A stretch of DNA of 64,000 bases from Algoriphagus pacificus (GCF_017254845.1 NZ_JAFKCU010000002.1:1167956-1231955), one strand, 5' to 3'. Shown: positions 18,272-27,811, counted from the first letter of the stretch. Numbers and translations are program-made. The notes: generated by a model not told the origin, from the letters alone.

Positions 18272-19774
18272 ATGCCCAAAATCAAGAAAATACTGGTTGC
18301 CAATCGAGGTGAAATAAGTCTTCGAATCATGCGCACAGCAAAAGAAATGGGAATAAAGACTGTAGCTGTTTACAGTGAAGCAGATAGGCTTTCGCCACAT
18401 GTCAAGTTTGCTGATGAGGCAGTTTGCCTAGGGCCACCACCTTCCAATCAATCCTATCTTTTAGGAGAAAAAATCATAGAAGTTTGTAAGGAATTAAATG
18501 TTGATGCCATCCATCCTGGCTACGGATTTCTATCAGAAAATACTGATTTCGCCAGAAAAGTGAAAGATGCGGGATTAATTTTTATCGGTCCTTCACCAGA
18601 GTCTATTGAGGTGATGGGAAGTAAATTGGCTGCTAAACAGGCTGTTTCAGCTTATGACATTCCCTTGGTTCCTGGTACGGAAGAGGCTATTTCAGATATC
18701 TCTGAAGCTAAAAAAGTAGCAGCAGAAATAGGTTACCCAATCCTTATTAAAGCAAGTGCCGGAGGAGGAGGAAAGGGTATGAGGATAGTTGAAAATGAAG
18801 CTGAGTTTGAAGAGCAAATGGATCGTGCAATCAGTGAAGCAGTTTCTGCTTTTGGAGATGGAGCAGTATTTATTGAAAAATACATTACCTCTCCTCGACA
18901 TATTGAAATTCAAGTCTTGGGAGACCAATTTGGTAATACAGTTTATTTATTCGAAAGAGAGTGCTCCGTTCAGCGGAGACATCAAAAAGTAATTGAGGAA
19001 GCTCCCTCAGCTGTGGTAACACCTGAAATGAGGAAGGCTATGGGAGAAGCGGCAGTAGGCGTTGCAAAAGCTTGTAATTATTACGGTGCAGGTACTGTCG
19101 AATTTATCGTGGATGACTCTTTGAATTTCTACTTTCTAGAAATGAATACCCGTTTGCAAGTGGAACATCCAGTGACGGAGATGATCACCGGAAAAGATCT
19201 GGTAAGGGAGCAAATTTGGGTTGCTGAAGGAAAAAAACTTTCATATAATCAGGAAGATCTAACCATTAATGGCCATGCAGTGGAAGTTAGAGTTTATGCT
19301 GAAGATCCCTGCAATAACTTCTTACCGGATATAGGGACTTTGGAAACCTATAAACGCCCCCAAGGACCAGGAATCAGGGTAGATGATGGTTTTGAGGAGG
19401 GAATGAAAATCCCGATTTATTACGATCCTATGATTGCCAAATTGATCACGCATTCAGAAAATAGAACTGCTGCGATTGAAAAAATGATCCGAGCTATTGA
19501 GGATTATAAGATTACAGGAATTCAGACCACTTTAGGTTTTTGCAAATTCACATTGGAGCATGAAGCATTCACCTCTGGGAATTTTGACACCAAATTTGTG
19601 GAGCGATATTTTAAACCTGAGGTTTTGGACCCGGTATTTTCAGTGGAAGAGAAGGAGCTACTAAGTGCATTGGCAGTGGAGTTTTTCGCAGCATCTAAAG
19701 GGAAAGCAAACAAAAAAGATGAGACAGTTGATGCGCCGAAAGTATCAGCTTGGAGAAAACGACTGGATCACTAA
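18272..19774 (+). CDS. accC: Biotin carboxylase subunit of an acyl-CoA carboxylase
   Basis: ATP-dependent carboxylation of biotin for acetyl-, propionyl- or related acyl-CoA carboxylases in the cytoplasm. The protein has 500 residues: N-terminal KKILVANRGEISLRIMRTAKE, the ATP-grasp glycine loop KASAGGGGKGMRIV (about 160-173), ECSVQRRHQKVIEEAPS, and EMNTRLQVEHPVTEMITG near residue 295. The last 50 residues (FFAASKGKANKKDETVD...) are a linker-like extension beyond the plain AccC length, as in propionyl/methylcrotonyl-type A subunits. No BCCP or carboxyltransferase gene is adjacent, so partners are elsewhere. The stop codon overlaps the next start in TAATG. Confidence 0.93.
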   Translation: MPKIKKILVANRGEISLRIMRTAKEMGIKTVAVYSEADRLSPHVKFADEAVCLGPPPSNQSYLLGEKIIEVCKELNVDAIHPGYGFLSENTDFARKVKDAGLIFIGPSPESIEVMGSKLAAKQAVSAYDIPLVPGTEEAISDISEAKKVAAEIGYPILIKASAGGGGKGMRIVENEAEFEEQMDRAISEAVSAFGDGAVFIEKYITSPRHIEIQVLGDQFGNTVYLFERECSVQRRHQKVIEEAPSAVVTPEMRKAMGEAAVGVAKACNYYGAGTVEFIVDDSLNFYFLEMNTRLQVEHPVTEMITGKDLVREQIWVAEGKKLSYNQEDLTINGHAVEVRVYAEDPCNNFLPDIGTLETYKRPQGPGIRVDDGFEEGMKIPIYYDPMIAKLITHSENRTAAIEKMIRAIEDYKITGIQTTLGFCKFTLEHEAFTSGNFDTKFVERYFKPEVLDPVFSVEEKELLSALAVEFFAASKGKANKKDETVDAPKVSAWRKRLDH

Positions 19775-21072
19775 TGGCTGAAATTTTACCCATCAAAGCC
19801 TGGAGATATAATCCCAACTATATTTCCCAGATTGAACAGTTGACCGCTCCTTTATTTGATGTAGTCTCATTAAAGCAAAGGCAGTTATTGTATGAAAATC
19901 CTCTGAATTCCATCCATTTGTCTGTGCCAAAAGGCCCAGATCCTGCAGAAAGTGCCAAGGAACTTTTAAATAAATGGAAGCAGGAACAGGTGATCTGCCA
20001 AGATGAAATACCAGGGATTTATGTTTACTACCAATATTTTCGATTGCCTGGAGAGCATGAAGAACGATGCAGAAAAGGATTTATCGCACAGATTAAAGCC
20101 TATGACTGGTCTGAGAAAATAATTCTGAGGCATGAAAATACCATCGTACATGCTGTAAATGATCGGATTGATTTGTTGAAAGCAACGGAGATTCAGGCTA
20201 GTCCGACTCATGGATTGTATGAAGATTCTGAAAATCAACTCGATGAATACATGGATGAGGCAATCTCAAATCCTTTGTATGAATTGGAAGATTATCAAGG
20301 AGTAAGGGAGGTATTGGGAGTCATCCAAAATCCGGAAATTATTCAAAAATTCCTTGCAGTCATGCAGGATAAACAAGTGATTTTAGCAGATGGTCATCAT
20401 CGATTGGAAGGTGCTATAGCTTATCGTAAGATGTGCCAAGGCCAATTTCCTGAATCTAAATGGAAGGGATTTGAATATCATATGATGTACTTGACAAACA
20501 CATCCGGAAACCATCTCAAAATACTACCTACCCATCGTTTATTCTCTGGTTTGAACCTAGGTCAATCAGAGTTTTTGGAGTTATTGAAAGAGTGGTTTGA
20601 AGTGAAGAAATTTCACGATCAAGAGGAATTAGGGGCTTATGCATTTCATAAACCATGGTCTTATGGTTTGGTAATTGGCGATGAGAGCTACTTGCTTCAA
20701 TTAAAAAGTGAGAAGTTTTCAGCAATCGATTCTCATTTTCCGGAGGTCATCAAAAAGCTGGATTTGGCTGTTCTCCATGAGGTGGTTTTTGAGAAAATTC
20801 TGGGAATCCCACTGGAGCAGCAGCGGCATTCGGAGCAAATAAATTATGAAAGAAATTTTTCCAGATGTATTCATGAAGTCCAACAGGGAAAGGCTAGCTT
20901 TGCAATCATTACTCGCGAGTTGGAGATGAAACAAGTGCTTGAAGTATGTAGATCAGGACATGTGATGCCTCAAAAGTCTACCTACTTTTATCCAAAAGCC
21001 TTGGGAGGATTGCTTTTTGCGAGTATCAATCAAAAGGAATTTGAATTCGATTATGGGGCCTTTTTTAAGTAA
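19774..21072 (+). CDS. DUF1015 family protein
   Basis: A 432-residue cytoplasmic protein of the DUF1015 family. It begins MAEILPIKAWRYNPNYISQI (the usual family start, where a proline/leucine-rich first strand leads into the domain). It contains PLYELEDYQGV and a VILADGHHRLEGAIAYRKM segment, the conserved D-G-H-H-R core. Biochemical function is unknown; some annotations suggest a kinase or hydrolase link to amino-acid metabolism, which I cannot support. The start overlaps the biotin carboxylase stop (TAATG), and its 3' end overlaps maf by 20 bases, so translation of all three is probably coupled. Confidence 0.88.
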   Translation: MAEILPIKAWRYNPNYISQIEQLTAPLFDVVSLKQRQLLYENPLNSIHLSVPKGPDPAESAKELLNKWKQEQVICQDEIPGIYVYYQYFRLPGEHEERCRKGFIAQIKAYDWSEKIILRHENTIVHAVNDRIDLLKATEIQASPTHGLYEDSENQLDEYMDEAISNPLYELEDYQGVREVLGVIQNPEIIQKFLAVMQDKQVILADGHHRLEGAIAYRKMCQGQFPESKWKGFEYHMMYLTNTSGNHLKILPTHRLFSGLNLGQSEFLELLKEWFEVKKFHDQEELGAYAFHKPWSYGLVIGDESYLLQLKSEKFSAIDSHFPEVIKKLDLAVLHEVVFEKILGIPLEQQRHSEQINYERNFSRCIHEVQQGKASFAIITRELEMKQVLEVCRSGHVMPQKSTYFYPKALGGLLFASINQKEFEFDYGAFFK

Positions 21073-21640
21073 TCTTAAGGACAAAAAAATCATCCTGGCA
21101 TCAAACTCTCCGAGGAGACAAGAGTTGCTGAAAGGGCTTGAAGTAGCATTTGAAGTAAGAGTAAACGAAGTAGATGAACGGATTCCGGCAGATATGAAAC
21201 CGGAATTTGTGGCAGCGTATCTCAGTAAGTTGAAGGCAGATTCTTATCCAGAGTCCTTAAATGACGGTGAGATATTGATTACTTCTGATACTGTCGTAAT
21301 CGAAAATGGGCATGTGCTTGGAAAACCAGAAACTGAGCAGGAGGCATTTGATATGCTGAAGAGCTTATCAGGTGCTACGCATAGTGTAATGACTGCAGTG
21401 ACCTTTAAAAACAAGCAGAGACAGCTGACGGTAGAGGACGAGACGAAAGTCACTTTTCGCTTTTTGGAAGAAGATGAAATCTGGCATTATATAAAAACCT
21501 ACAAACCGTTTGATAAAGCAGGAGCTTATGGCATCCAGGAATGGATAGGTTTTATTGGGGTGACAAAGATGGAAGGGTCTTATTTCAATGTGATGGGATT
21601 TCCACTGCACCTTATCTACGAGCAACTCAAAAAATGGTAA
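21053..21640 (+). CDS. maf: Maf-like nucleoside triphosphate pyrophosphatase
   Basis: House-cleaning enzyme that hydrolyses non-canonical or excess NTPs (dTTP/UTP or m7GTP type) to NMP and PPi. The 195-residue protein has the Maf signature LASNSPRRQELLKGL near the N-terminus, LITSDTVVI (catalytic Asp), GKPETEQEAFDMLKSLSG and the C-terminal YKPFDKAGAYGIQEW ... MEGSYFNVMGFPL. The start at 21053 lies inside the end of the DUF1015 gene. Which Maf subtype it is cannot be decided confidently by eye; the AGAYGIQ and GSYFNVMG motifs favour the YhdE (dTTP/UTP) type. Confidence 0.94.
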   Translation: MGPFLSNLKDKKIILASNSPRRQELLKGLEVAFEVRVNEVDERIPADMKPEFVAAYLSKLKADSYPESLNDGEILITSDTVVIENGHVLGKPETEQEAFDMLKSLSGATHSVMTAVTFKNKQRQLTVEDETKVTFRFLEEDEIWHYIKTYKPFDKAGAYGIQEWIGFIGVTKMEGSYFNVMGFPLHLIYEQLKKW

Positions 21641-21681
21641 AAAAAAGACCTTCAGCGAATAAACACTGAAGGTCTTTTTTT
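21641..21681. terminator. Shared terminator between maf and the efflux adaptor gene
   Basis: AAAAAAGACCTTCAG / CTGAAGGTCTTTTTT hairpin between convergent genes, with T runs on both strands. Confidence 0.9.
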
Positions 21682-21694
21682 GAATTATTTCTTA

Positions 21695-23014
21695 TTAATT
21701 GGACGCTCCAGGAGCAGCAGGTTTAACGGATTCCATTTTTTTCACTAGATCACCTTCTTTCAATTGTTTGCTGACAACGAAGTAAGGACCTGAAATAATT
21801 TCTTCTCCTTCTGCAATTCCTTCTAGTACTTCGATATTTTCAAAATCGGAGATACCAGTTTTGATTTCTTTGATTTTAGCCACACCATTGTCGCTGATGA
21901 AAACCAATTCCTTAGACTTTGTTGTTCCACCGGCAAGGGTATCCAATTTGTTTTCTCTGGTAGTTACAGCAGAAAGTGGAATAGCCAAAGCATTGTTTTT
22001 AGAGGTGGTCAAAATTTCAACAGAAGCTGTCATACCAGGTCTGAAAGGATATTTTGTCCCTGCAGCTACCAAGTCTTGATAAGAACTGTTCAAAATTCTG
22101 ATTTTCACTTTGAATTCAGTTACTGCATCAGCAGATGCTTTGGTATTTGCCGTGTTTGCAATGCTGGTTACAACTCCTTTGAATTTTTTACCTGTAGTAG
22201 AGTAAGAGTCTACATCGATGATGGTAGTATCTCCCATGCTTAGACGAATGATGTCGTTTTCGTTCACATCCACTCTAACTTCCATTTTGGATAGATCTGC
22301 AATGGTCAACATATCAGTTCCCGCCATTTGTTGAGTACCTACCACACGTTCGCCTTTTTCTACCAATAGGTTTGAAACAATACCGTCCACTGGAGAATAA
22401 ACATTTGTCAAACGTAAATTTTCTGAAGCTTCATTTACAGTTGCCTGAGAACTTTTTACTACGTATTCAGAAGCAATCACGCTTTGTTTTGCAGCTTCTA
22501 AGTCTTTTTGAGCTGTGATGTAATTTGCTTGTGCAGTTTCAAAATCAGCCTGAGAGATAGCTTTTTGCTCATACAAAGTTTTCTGTCTGTTGAAGTTCAA
22601 CTCAGCTTGCGTGAACTGCGCTTCAGATCTTTGAAGACTTGCTTTGGCTTGAGAAAGGTTTGCCATTTGCTGATTCAAATTCGCTTTAGACCTATCCAAA
22701 GCAGAAATGAAGTTGTCAGGACGGATTTTCACAAGTAATTTTCCTTCAGCTACTGAGTCACCTTCTACCACGTTCAATTCGATGATTTCACCTGCAACAT
22801 CAGGAGAAAGCTTTACTTCTACTTCAGGCTGTATTTCACCGGAAGCACTTACCTTCTCAATAATTTGAGTTCTTTTTGCAGTTGCGAATTCTACCTCGAT
22901 TTCCTTTGCACCTCCAACCCATCCCGCTGCGCGGCCGATGATCGCAAAAACAATAATTAATCCTACTGCCCCGAGTAGGTAATACAATAGCTTGTTCGAC
23001 TTTTTATTAGCCAT
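21695..23014 (-). CDS. Efflux transporter periplasmic adaptor (HlyD/MFP family)
   Basis: Membrane fusion protein linking an inner-membrane pump to TolC. It has 439 residues. The N-terminal hydrophobic anchor (LLYYLLGAVGLIIVFAIIGRA) keeps it attached to the inner membrane. A split biotinyl-lipoyl domain contains VKLSPDVAGEIIELNVVEGD and VYSPVDGIVSNLLVEKGERV. Between them is a long alpha-helical hairpin (about 105-200, rich in A, Q, E, K). The C-terminal beta-barrel is followed by a membrane-proximal domain with FRPGMTASVEILT. It lies 3 bases after the tolC-like gene on the same strand. No MacB ABC or RND pump gene is next to it, so the cognate pump must be encoded elsewhere. Confidence 0.93.
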   Translation of the reverse strand: MANKKSNKLLYYLLGAVGLIIVFAIIGRAAGWVGGAKEIEVEFATAKRTQIIEKVSASGEIQPEVEVKLSPDVAGEIIELNVVEGDSVAEGKLLVKIRPDNFISALDRSKANLNQQMANLSQAKASLQRSEAQFTQAELNFNRQKTLYEQKAISQADFETAQANYITAQKDLEAAKQSVIASEYVVKSSQATVNEASENLRLTNVYSPVDGIVSNLLVEKGERVVGTQQMAGTDMLTIADLSKMEVRVDVNENDIIRLSMGDTTIIDVDSYSTTGKKFKGVVTSIANTANTKASADAVTEFKVKIRILNSSYQDLVAAGTKYPFRPGMTASVEILTTSKNNALAIPLSAVTTRENKLDTLAGGTTKSKELVFISDNGVAKIKEIKTGISDFENIEVLEGIAEGEEIISGPYFVVSKQLKEGDLVKKMESVKPAAPGASN

Positions 23015-23017
23015 GAT

Positions 23018-24367
23018 TTAGTTTAAGTTAATTGGATTGCCCAAGTAAAAATCAAGAACTTTTACTCTGAAAATGTATGTGTATTTAGCATTCAACAAGT
23101 CCGCTTGTGCATTGAACAAGTTGTTTTGTGCTACTTGGAAGTCAACAGAATTGATGGCTCCTAGATCAAATCGCTGTTGTGCAATTCTGAAGGATTCCTC
23201 TAGACTTTTTACTTGAATAAGGGAAGCTTCATAGGACTGCTCTGCTGCCAAAGCACTGTTGTATGCAGATTCGATGTCATTTCTCAATTGGTTTTCTGCT
23301 TCCAAGGCAGCTACTTCACTGATTTGTTTCTGCACACGTGCGCGTTGCACACTGGCTTTATTATTCAGTCTTGAGAAAATTGGAATGCTTAATTGCAAAT
23401 TTAAAGATTGCGAAAGGTTGTTTTCAATCTGTTGACCAAATGAAGGTCTTTCTGTATTGAAAGCCTGATCAACATAGTTGGAGAAAATATTTGCTCCTAA
23501 CCCTAAAGTTGGATAGTAACCTGCTTTAGCCAATTTCACACCATATTCCGCGCTTTCAATATTTGCCTGGGCAGCTTTGATTTCAGGCATAATGTCAAGA
23601 GCTGCATTGTAGATATCTCTTGGCGTTTCAGTAGCCATCAATGCCTCATTGATTTCAAATTCAGGTTCGATCACCGAAAATTCAGGAGTATAAGGGATTT
23701 GCAGTGCTTGAGCCAAGTTCAGTTTTGCAATGTTGTAATTGTTCTTTGCATTAATCAAGTTCACCTCATTCGTAGCATTTTGAGCCTGCACATCCAATTG
23801 ATCTGAAAAAGGCAAAGATCCTGCATCGACCAATTTGGTTGTTCTCTCTAATTGATCCTTGGTTGTCGCCAATTGGTTTTCTGCAACATTGACTTGCTCT
23901 CTGTTAAAAACCACATTAATGAATAAGTTGATGATGTTTAGAGTAATGTCATTTTTGGTTGCTTCGATATTATACATCCCTGCTTCCAAGTTTACTTTCG
24001 CTTGCTTGATCGAATTGTTGATCTGATTCCCTGCGAAAATTGTGGCATTGGAAGAAGCCGAAACGTTGATATTACCGATTCTGGCAGTTTCAAAGAGGTT
24101 GGTTACCGGGTTAATTGATCTACCCCAACGATAACCACTACTTGCACCAGTCGAAAGGTTAGGCAATCGTTGTCCCTGATTTTGAAGCAAAGTCGCTTCA
24201 TTTGATATTTGGTTCAGTTCGCTTCTCTTTAATGTCAGGTTATTTTCCAAAGCGATTGAAACAGCGGTTTCTAGGTCAAGAGGACCTGAGGGAATTGCTG
24301 TTTCTTGCGCAAAAGTGGAAAAATTTAAACCCGCTAATAAAGCGAATCCTAAAAAGCATTTTCTCAT
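23018..24367 (-). CDS. TolC-family outer membrane efflux protein
   Basis: Outer-membrane channel of a tripartite exporter. It has 449 residues with a Sec signal peptide (CFLGFALLAGLNFSTFAQ). Two homologous halves each carry long coiled-coil helices, with LDLETAVSIALENNLTLKRSELN at the start of the first and IYNAALDIMPEIKAAQANIES at the start of the second. FRIAQQRFDLGAINSVDFQVAQN is the usual C-terminal OEP motif. It is followed by the adaptor gene (3-base gap) and preceded by sdaAB (14-base gap). Confidence 0.93.
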   Translation of the reverse strand: MRKCFLGFALLAGLNFSTFAQETAIPSGPLDLETAVSIALENNLTLKRSELNQISNEATLLQNQGQRLPNLSTGASSGYRWGRSINPVTNLFETARIGNINVSASSNATIFAGNQINNSIKQAKVNLEAGMYNIEATKNDITLNIINLFINVVFNREQVNVAENQLATTKDQLERTTKLVDAGSLPFSDQLDVQAQNATNEVNLINAKNNYNIAKLNLAQALQIPYTPEFSVIEPEFEINEALMATETPRDIYNAALDIMPEIKAAQANIESAEYGVKLAKAGYYPTLGLGANIFSNYVDQAFNTERPSFGQQIENNLSQSLNLQLSIPIFSRLNNKASVQRARVQKQISEVAALEAENQLRNDIESAYNSALAAEQSYEASLIQVKSLEESFRIAQQRFDLGAINSVDFQVAQNNLFNAQADLLNAKYTYIFRVKVLDFYLGNPINLN

Positions 24368-24381
24368 GTAGTTGTGTGTAG

Positions 24382-25059
24382 TTATAGGTCAATATCAGGT
24401 ATATAAATTAATTCTTTAATCCAAGGCAAAGATTGGAGGTATTGTCTGGTGATTTCCTGAATTCCAGAGTCCATTTCTATGACGTGGCAAGCCTTGTCAT
24501 TTTTTCCTTTTCTGGATACAGACATCGTGGCGATATTTGTTTTCTCCTGTGCAATAACACTGGATATAAACGCAATAGCACCAGAAACATCATCTGCCTT
24601 GATTATTAGGGTGTGGTCCTTAGCCGAGAAATTTGCCACAAATCCATCTACTTCAGCAATGTTGATCACACCACCTCCTAAGCTTTCACCGACCACCTCT
24701 ACTGATCTATCACCTTTTGTGAGATTCAGCTTAATGGTATTTGGATGGTGTATGGATGAATTTCCAATAGATTTGAATTGATATTCAAATCCAATTTCCT
24801 CTGCAATTTCCAAAGCATTTTTTATGCGGGCATCGTCAGTTTTGAAATCCATTAATCCACCTATGATCGCACGGTCACTTCCATGTCCTTCATAGGTTCT
24901 GGCAAATGAATTATAGAAGGTAATCAAAGCTTTATCGGGCTTTCCCCCTAAAACGCGTATTGCAGCTCTCGCTATTCTAACTACTCCAGCTGTATGTGAT
25001 GATGAAGGTCCAATCATGACAGGTCCGATCATATCAAAAACGCTACTCTTATTTGCCAT
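24382..25059 (-). CDS. sdaAB: L-serine ammonia-lyase, beta subunit
   Basis: Beta subunit of the two-component iron-sulfur L-serine dehydratase, which deaminates serine to pyruvate. It has 225 residues. The first part has FDMIGPVMIGPSSSHTAGVVRIA and TYEGHGSDRAIIGGLMDF, which are the ASB-domain substrate motifs. Residues about 145-222 form an ACT domain (VANFSAKDHTLIIKADDVS). The alpha subunit, which holds the cluster cysteines, is not in the window, unlike the adjacent pairs seen in many Firmicutes. The gene sits ahead of the TolC/adaptor genes and could share their transcript. Confidence 0.92.
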   Translation of the reverse strand: MANKSSVFDMIGPVMIGPSSSHTAGVVRIARAAIRVLGGKPDKALITFYNSFARTYEGHGSDRAIIGGLMDFKTDDARIKNALEIAEEIGFEYQFKSIGNSSIHHPNTIKLNLTKGDRSVEVVGESLGGGVINIAEVDGFVANFSAKDHTLIIKADDVSGAIAFISSVIAQEKTNIATMSVSRKGKNDKACHVIEMDSGIQEITRQYLQSLPWIKELIYIPDIDL

Positions 25060-25223
25060 GGCAATTTTTAACCAATATTGATGCTAAGCTATTTAATGCT
25101 TCGTTATTAAACTCAAAAATGTGATTTATCACTCAGAATTCCTCATAGAGGGCGATTTCTTTACTACTTTTAACGAGTTCAATGGAAGACACTTTTACAA
25201 ACTGAACGATTTCGAACAGGTTT

Positions 25224-26036
25224 ATGAGCGATTTTGAAACAAATTTCATTTTTAACCCCAAATCAAACGACTGGGGAGCTGAAGATTACATAAAATATCC
25301 CAACCGAGCAATGAATTTTGGAGATGGGGTTTTTGAATCTATGGTATTTTCCGATGGAAAGATTAGATTTTTAGAGAAGCATGACGCCAGATTAAGAGCA
25401 GGGTTAAAAGTATTAGGATTGTTGGAAGACAGGATCAATATCCAAAAATTGGAAGCATTTCTCCTTGAAAAGTATGGCTCCAAAAAATGTCGGGTACGAT
25501 GGAATGTCTTTCGGGCGAAATCCGGAACATACACACCTCAAACTCAAGAAACTCTTCAAACAATCCATATTAAAGAGTATGCTACTCCTGTTGGAGTTAA
25601 AGAGCAGGCCTATATTTCCACAAGAATCAAATTGTTTCCAAATGCTTGGAGTCATGCCAAAACTTTGAATGCCTTACCTTATGTATTGGCCAATCAAGAA
25701 AGATTGGAAAAGGATATGGATGAAGTTATTTTAATGGATCATCGGGGATTTATTGCAGAGGCTGGTTCATCCAATATTTTTTGGAAAATCGGAGCAGACA
25801 TTTTTACACCTTCTTTAAAGTGCTCCTGTATTGCTGGAGTAGGGAGGGCAGTTATTCTTGAATCTTTAAATACCATGGGGATAGAAATTCAACAAGGCTC
25901 TTTTTTACCTGAACATTTGGCAAAAGCCAGCACAGTTTGGGTGTCTAATGCAATGGGAATAAGCTATTTAAAAAAAATAGGTGAGGTAGAATATGCCATT
26001 GAACCACTTCCATTTTTAGAAAAGCTATTTAAATAG
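25224..26036 (+). CDS. Class IV aminotransferase (aminodeoxychorismate lyase/BCAT-like)
   Basis: A 270-residue fold-type IV PLP enzyme. AMNFGDGVFESMVFSDGKI is the N-terminal signature, the PLP lysine is K146 in AKTLNALPYVLANQ, and FIAEAGSSNIFW contains the conserved E179. The short length and lack of branched-chain-specific blocks favour 4-amino-4-deoxychorismate lyase (PabC, folate pathway) over a branched-chain aminotransferase, but this is inferred. No folate genes are adjacent. The start ATG lies inside the end of a short upstream reading frame (25121-25237). The ribosome binding site is weak. Confidence 0.85.
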   Translation: MSDFETNFIFNPKSNDWGAEDYIKYPNRAMNFGDGVFESMVFSDGKIRFLEKHDARLRAGLKVLGLLEDRINIQKLEAFLLEKYGSKKCRVRWNVFRAKSGTYTPQTQETLQTIHIKEYATPVGVKEQAYISTRIKLFPNAWSHAKTLNALPYVLANQERLEKDMDEVILMDHRGFIAEAGSSNIFWKIGADIFTPSLKCSCIAGVGRAVILESLNTMGIEIQQGSFLPEHLAKASTVWVSNAMGISYLKKIGEVEYAIEPLPFLEKLFK

Positions 26037-26155
26037 CATCAGAATCAGAATAATTTATTTTTAGACCTTTGAATGAAAGTCTTATATTTATCGCCTTGTC
26101 TTTTATTAAGGCAAGATGAAATAAATATTAAGCCCAAACATCAACCTATTCCCTT

Positions 26156-27799
26156 ATGCTCTTAGAACCCTTAGACCTGATTGTTTTTGTAGGCTACTGT
26201 CTGCTCATCATCGGGATGGGCCTTTTTGTATCCCGTGAAAAGAAAGGCCACGTTAAAAACTCCTCAGATTATTTCTTGGCATCCAAAGCGCTCCCTTGGT
26301 GGGCAGTAGGTGCATCCTTAATTGCTTCCAATATTTCTGCGGAACAGTTCATCGGAATGTCTGGATCTGGCTTTGCCATGGGATTAGCGATCTCAACATA
26401 TGAATGGATGGCTGCTGCTACTTTGCTGGTTGTAGCGATCTTTTTCTTGCCAGTTTATATCAAAAAAGGCATTTATACCATGCCAGGATTTTTGCTGGAT
26501 AGATATGACACCCGTGTCAGAACTACCATGGCGATCTTCTGGCTTCTATTATATGTATTTGTGAACTTGACCTCAGTCCTTTATTTAGGAGCATTGAGTT
26601 TGAATACCATTCTGGATGTACCCATGGGTTATGGGATAGCTGGTTTGGCCATGTTTGCAATGATTTATTCCATCTATGGAGGTTTGAAAGCGGTAGCTTG
26701 GACAGATGTTGTTCAGGTTGTTTTCTTGGTCGCAGGTGGATTGGCCACAACTTACATTGCTCTTCAAATGGTAGGGTCTGGAAATGCTTGGGATGGATTA
26801 AGTCTACTAAGACAAGAAGTTCCTGGTCACTTTTCCATGATTTTCTCTAAAGGAGAGATGATGATTCCAGATGGAGCAGGTGGAGAAAGAGATGCCTATT
26901 TAGATCTTCCTGGTATTTCTGTGCTGGTAGGTGGTATGTGGATTACAAACTTGAGTTATTGGGGTTTCAACCAATACATCACGCAGAGAGCTTTAGCTGC
27001 CAAAAACCTTGACGAAGCTCAAAAAGGGATGATTTTCGCAGGCTTTTTAAAGTTATTGATGCCTTTGATCGTGGTGATTCCAGGTATTGCTGCATGGGTT
27101 ATTGTGAAAAATGGTATTGATGTGAGTTTTATGGAGTCTATGAAAGACCCTGCAACTTCCTTGATCAAATCAGATAGAGCATATCCTACCTTACTTCAAT
27201 TGTTGCCAGTAGGTCTGAAAGGTTTGGCTTTCGCAGCTTTGACCGCAGCCATTGTATCTTCTTTGGCATCTATGGCGAATAGTACTTCTACTATCTTTAC
27301 CATGGATATTTATCAGAAATATTTCAGCAAAGGAGCTTCTGAAACAAAACAGGTGAGAGTTGGTAGAATCACAGCGATGGTCGCCTTTGTGGTGGCAGCA
27401 ATCGTAGCACCAGCCTTGGGTCAATTAGATCAGGCATTCCAGTTTATTCAGGAATATACTGGCTTTATCAGTCCAGGGGTATTTGCAATTTTCTTCTTTG
27501 GTGTATTCTGGAAAAAAACTACCTCCAATGCAGCCCTTACAGCTGCGGCATTAAGTATTCCATTATCTGTGGTACTTAAAATCGGATTGCCAGACCTTCC
27601 ATTTATTGATAGAATGGGTGTGGTATTCCTGATTTTGGCTGCATTGATGATTATCATCAGTTTGGTTGAAGGAAAAGGTAAAGACCATCCAAATAGTATT
27701 GAGATCAACAAAGATCTATTTAAGACCAGTACCGCATTTAAGATTGGTGCATTTTTGATTGCTGGAATCACAGCTGCACTTTACATCGTATTCTGGTAA
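26156..27799 (+). CDS. Sodium/solute symporter (SSS family), probable xylose transporter
   Basis: A 547-residue inner-membrane Na+-coupled symporter with about 14 hydrophobic helices. Residues SSDYFLASKALPWWAVGASLIASNISAEQFIGMSG form the TM1-TM2 region typical of the SGLT-like branch, and NLSYWGFNQYITQRALAAK is the conserved TM6/7 region. It is followed after 12 bases by xylB and then xylA, so D-xylose (possibly other pentoses or hexoses) is the likely substrate. It heads the operon. No local xylose regulator is present. Confidence 0.9.
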   Translation: MLLEPLDLIVFVGYCLLIIGMGLFVSREKKGHVKNSSDYFLASKALPWWAVGASLIASNISAEQFIGMSGSGFAMGLAISTYEWMAAATLLVVAIFFLPVYIKKGIYTMPGFLLDRYDTRVRTTMAIFWLLLYVFVNLTSVLYLGALSLNTILDVPMGYGIAGLAMFAMIYSIYGGLKAVAWTDVVQVVFLVAGGLATTYIALQMVGSGNAWDGLSLLRQEVPGHFSMIFSKGEMMIPDGAGGERDAYLDLPGISVLVGGMWITNLSYWGFNQYITQRALAAKNLDEAQKGMIFAGFLKLLMPLIVVIPGIAAWVIVKNGIDVSFMESMKDPATSLIKSDRAYPTLLQLLPVGLKGLAFAALTAAIVSSLASMANSTSTIFTMDIYQKYFSKGASETKQVRVGRITAMVAFVVAAIVAPALGQLDQAFQFIQEYTGFISPGVFAIFFFGVFWKKTTSNAALTAAALSIPLSVVLKIGLPDLPFIDRMGVVFLILAALMIIISLVEGKGKDHPNSIEINKDLFKTSTAFKIGAFLIAGITAALYIVFW

Positions 27800-27811
27800 A
27801 AAAACAGCGTA

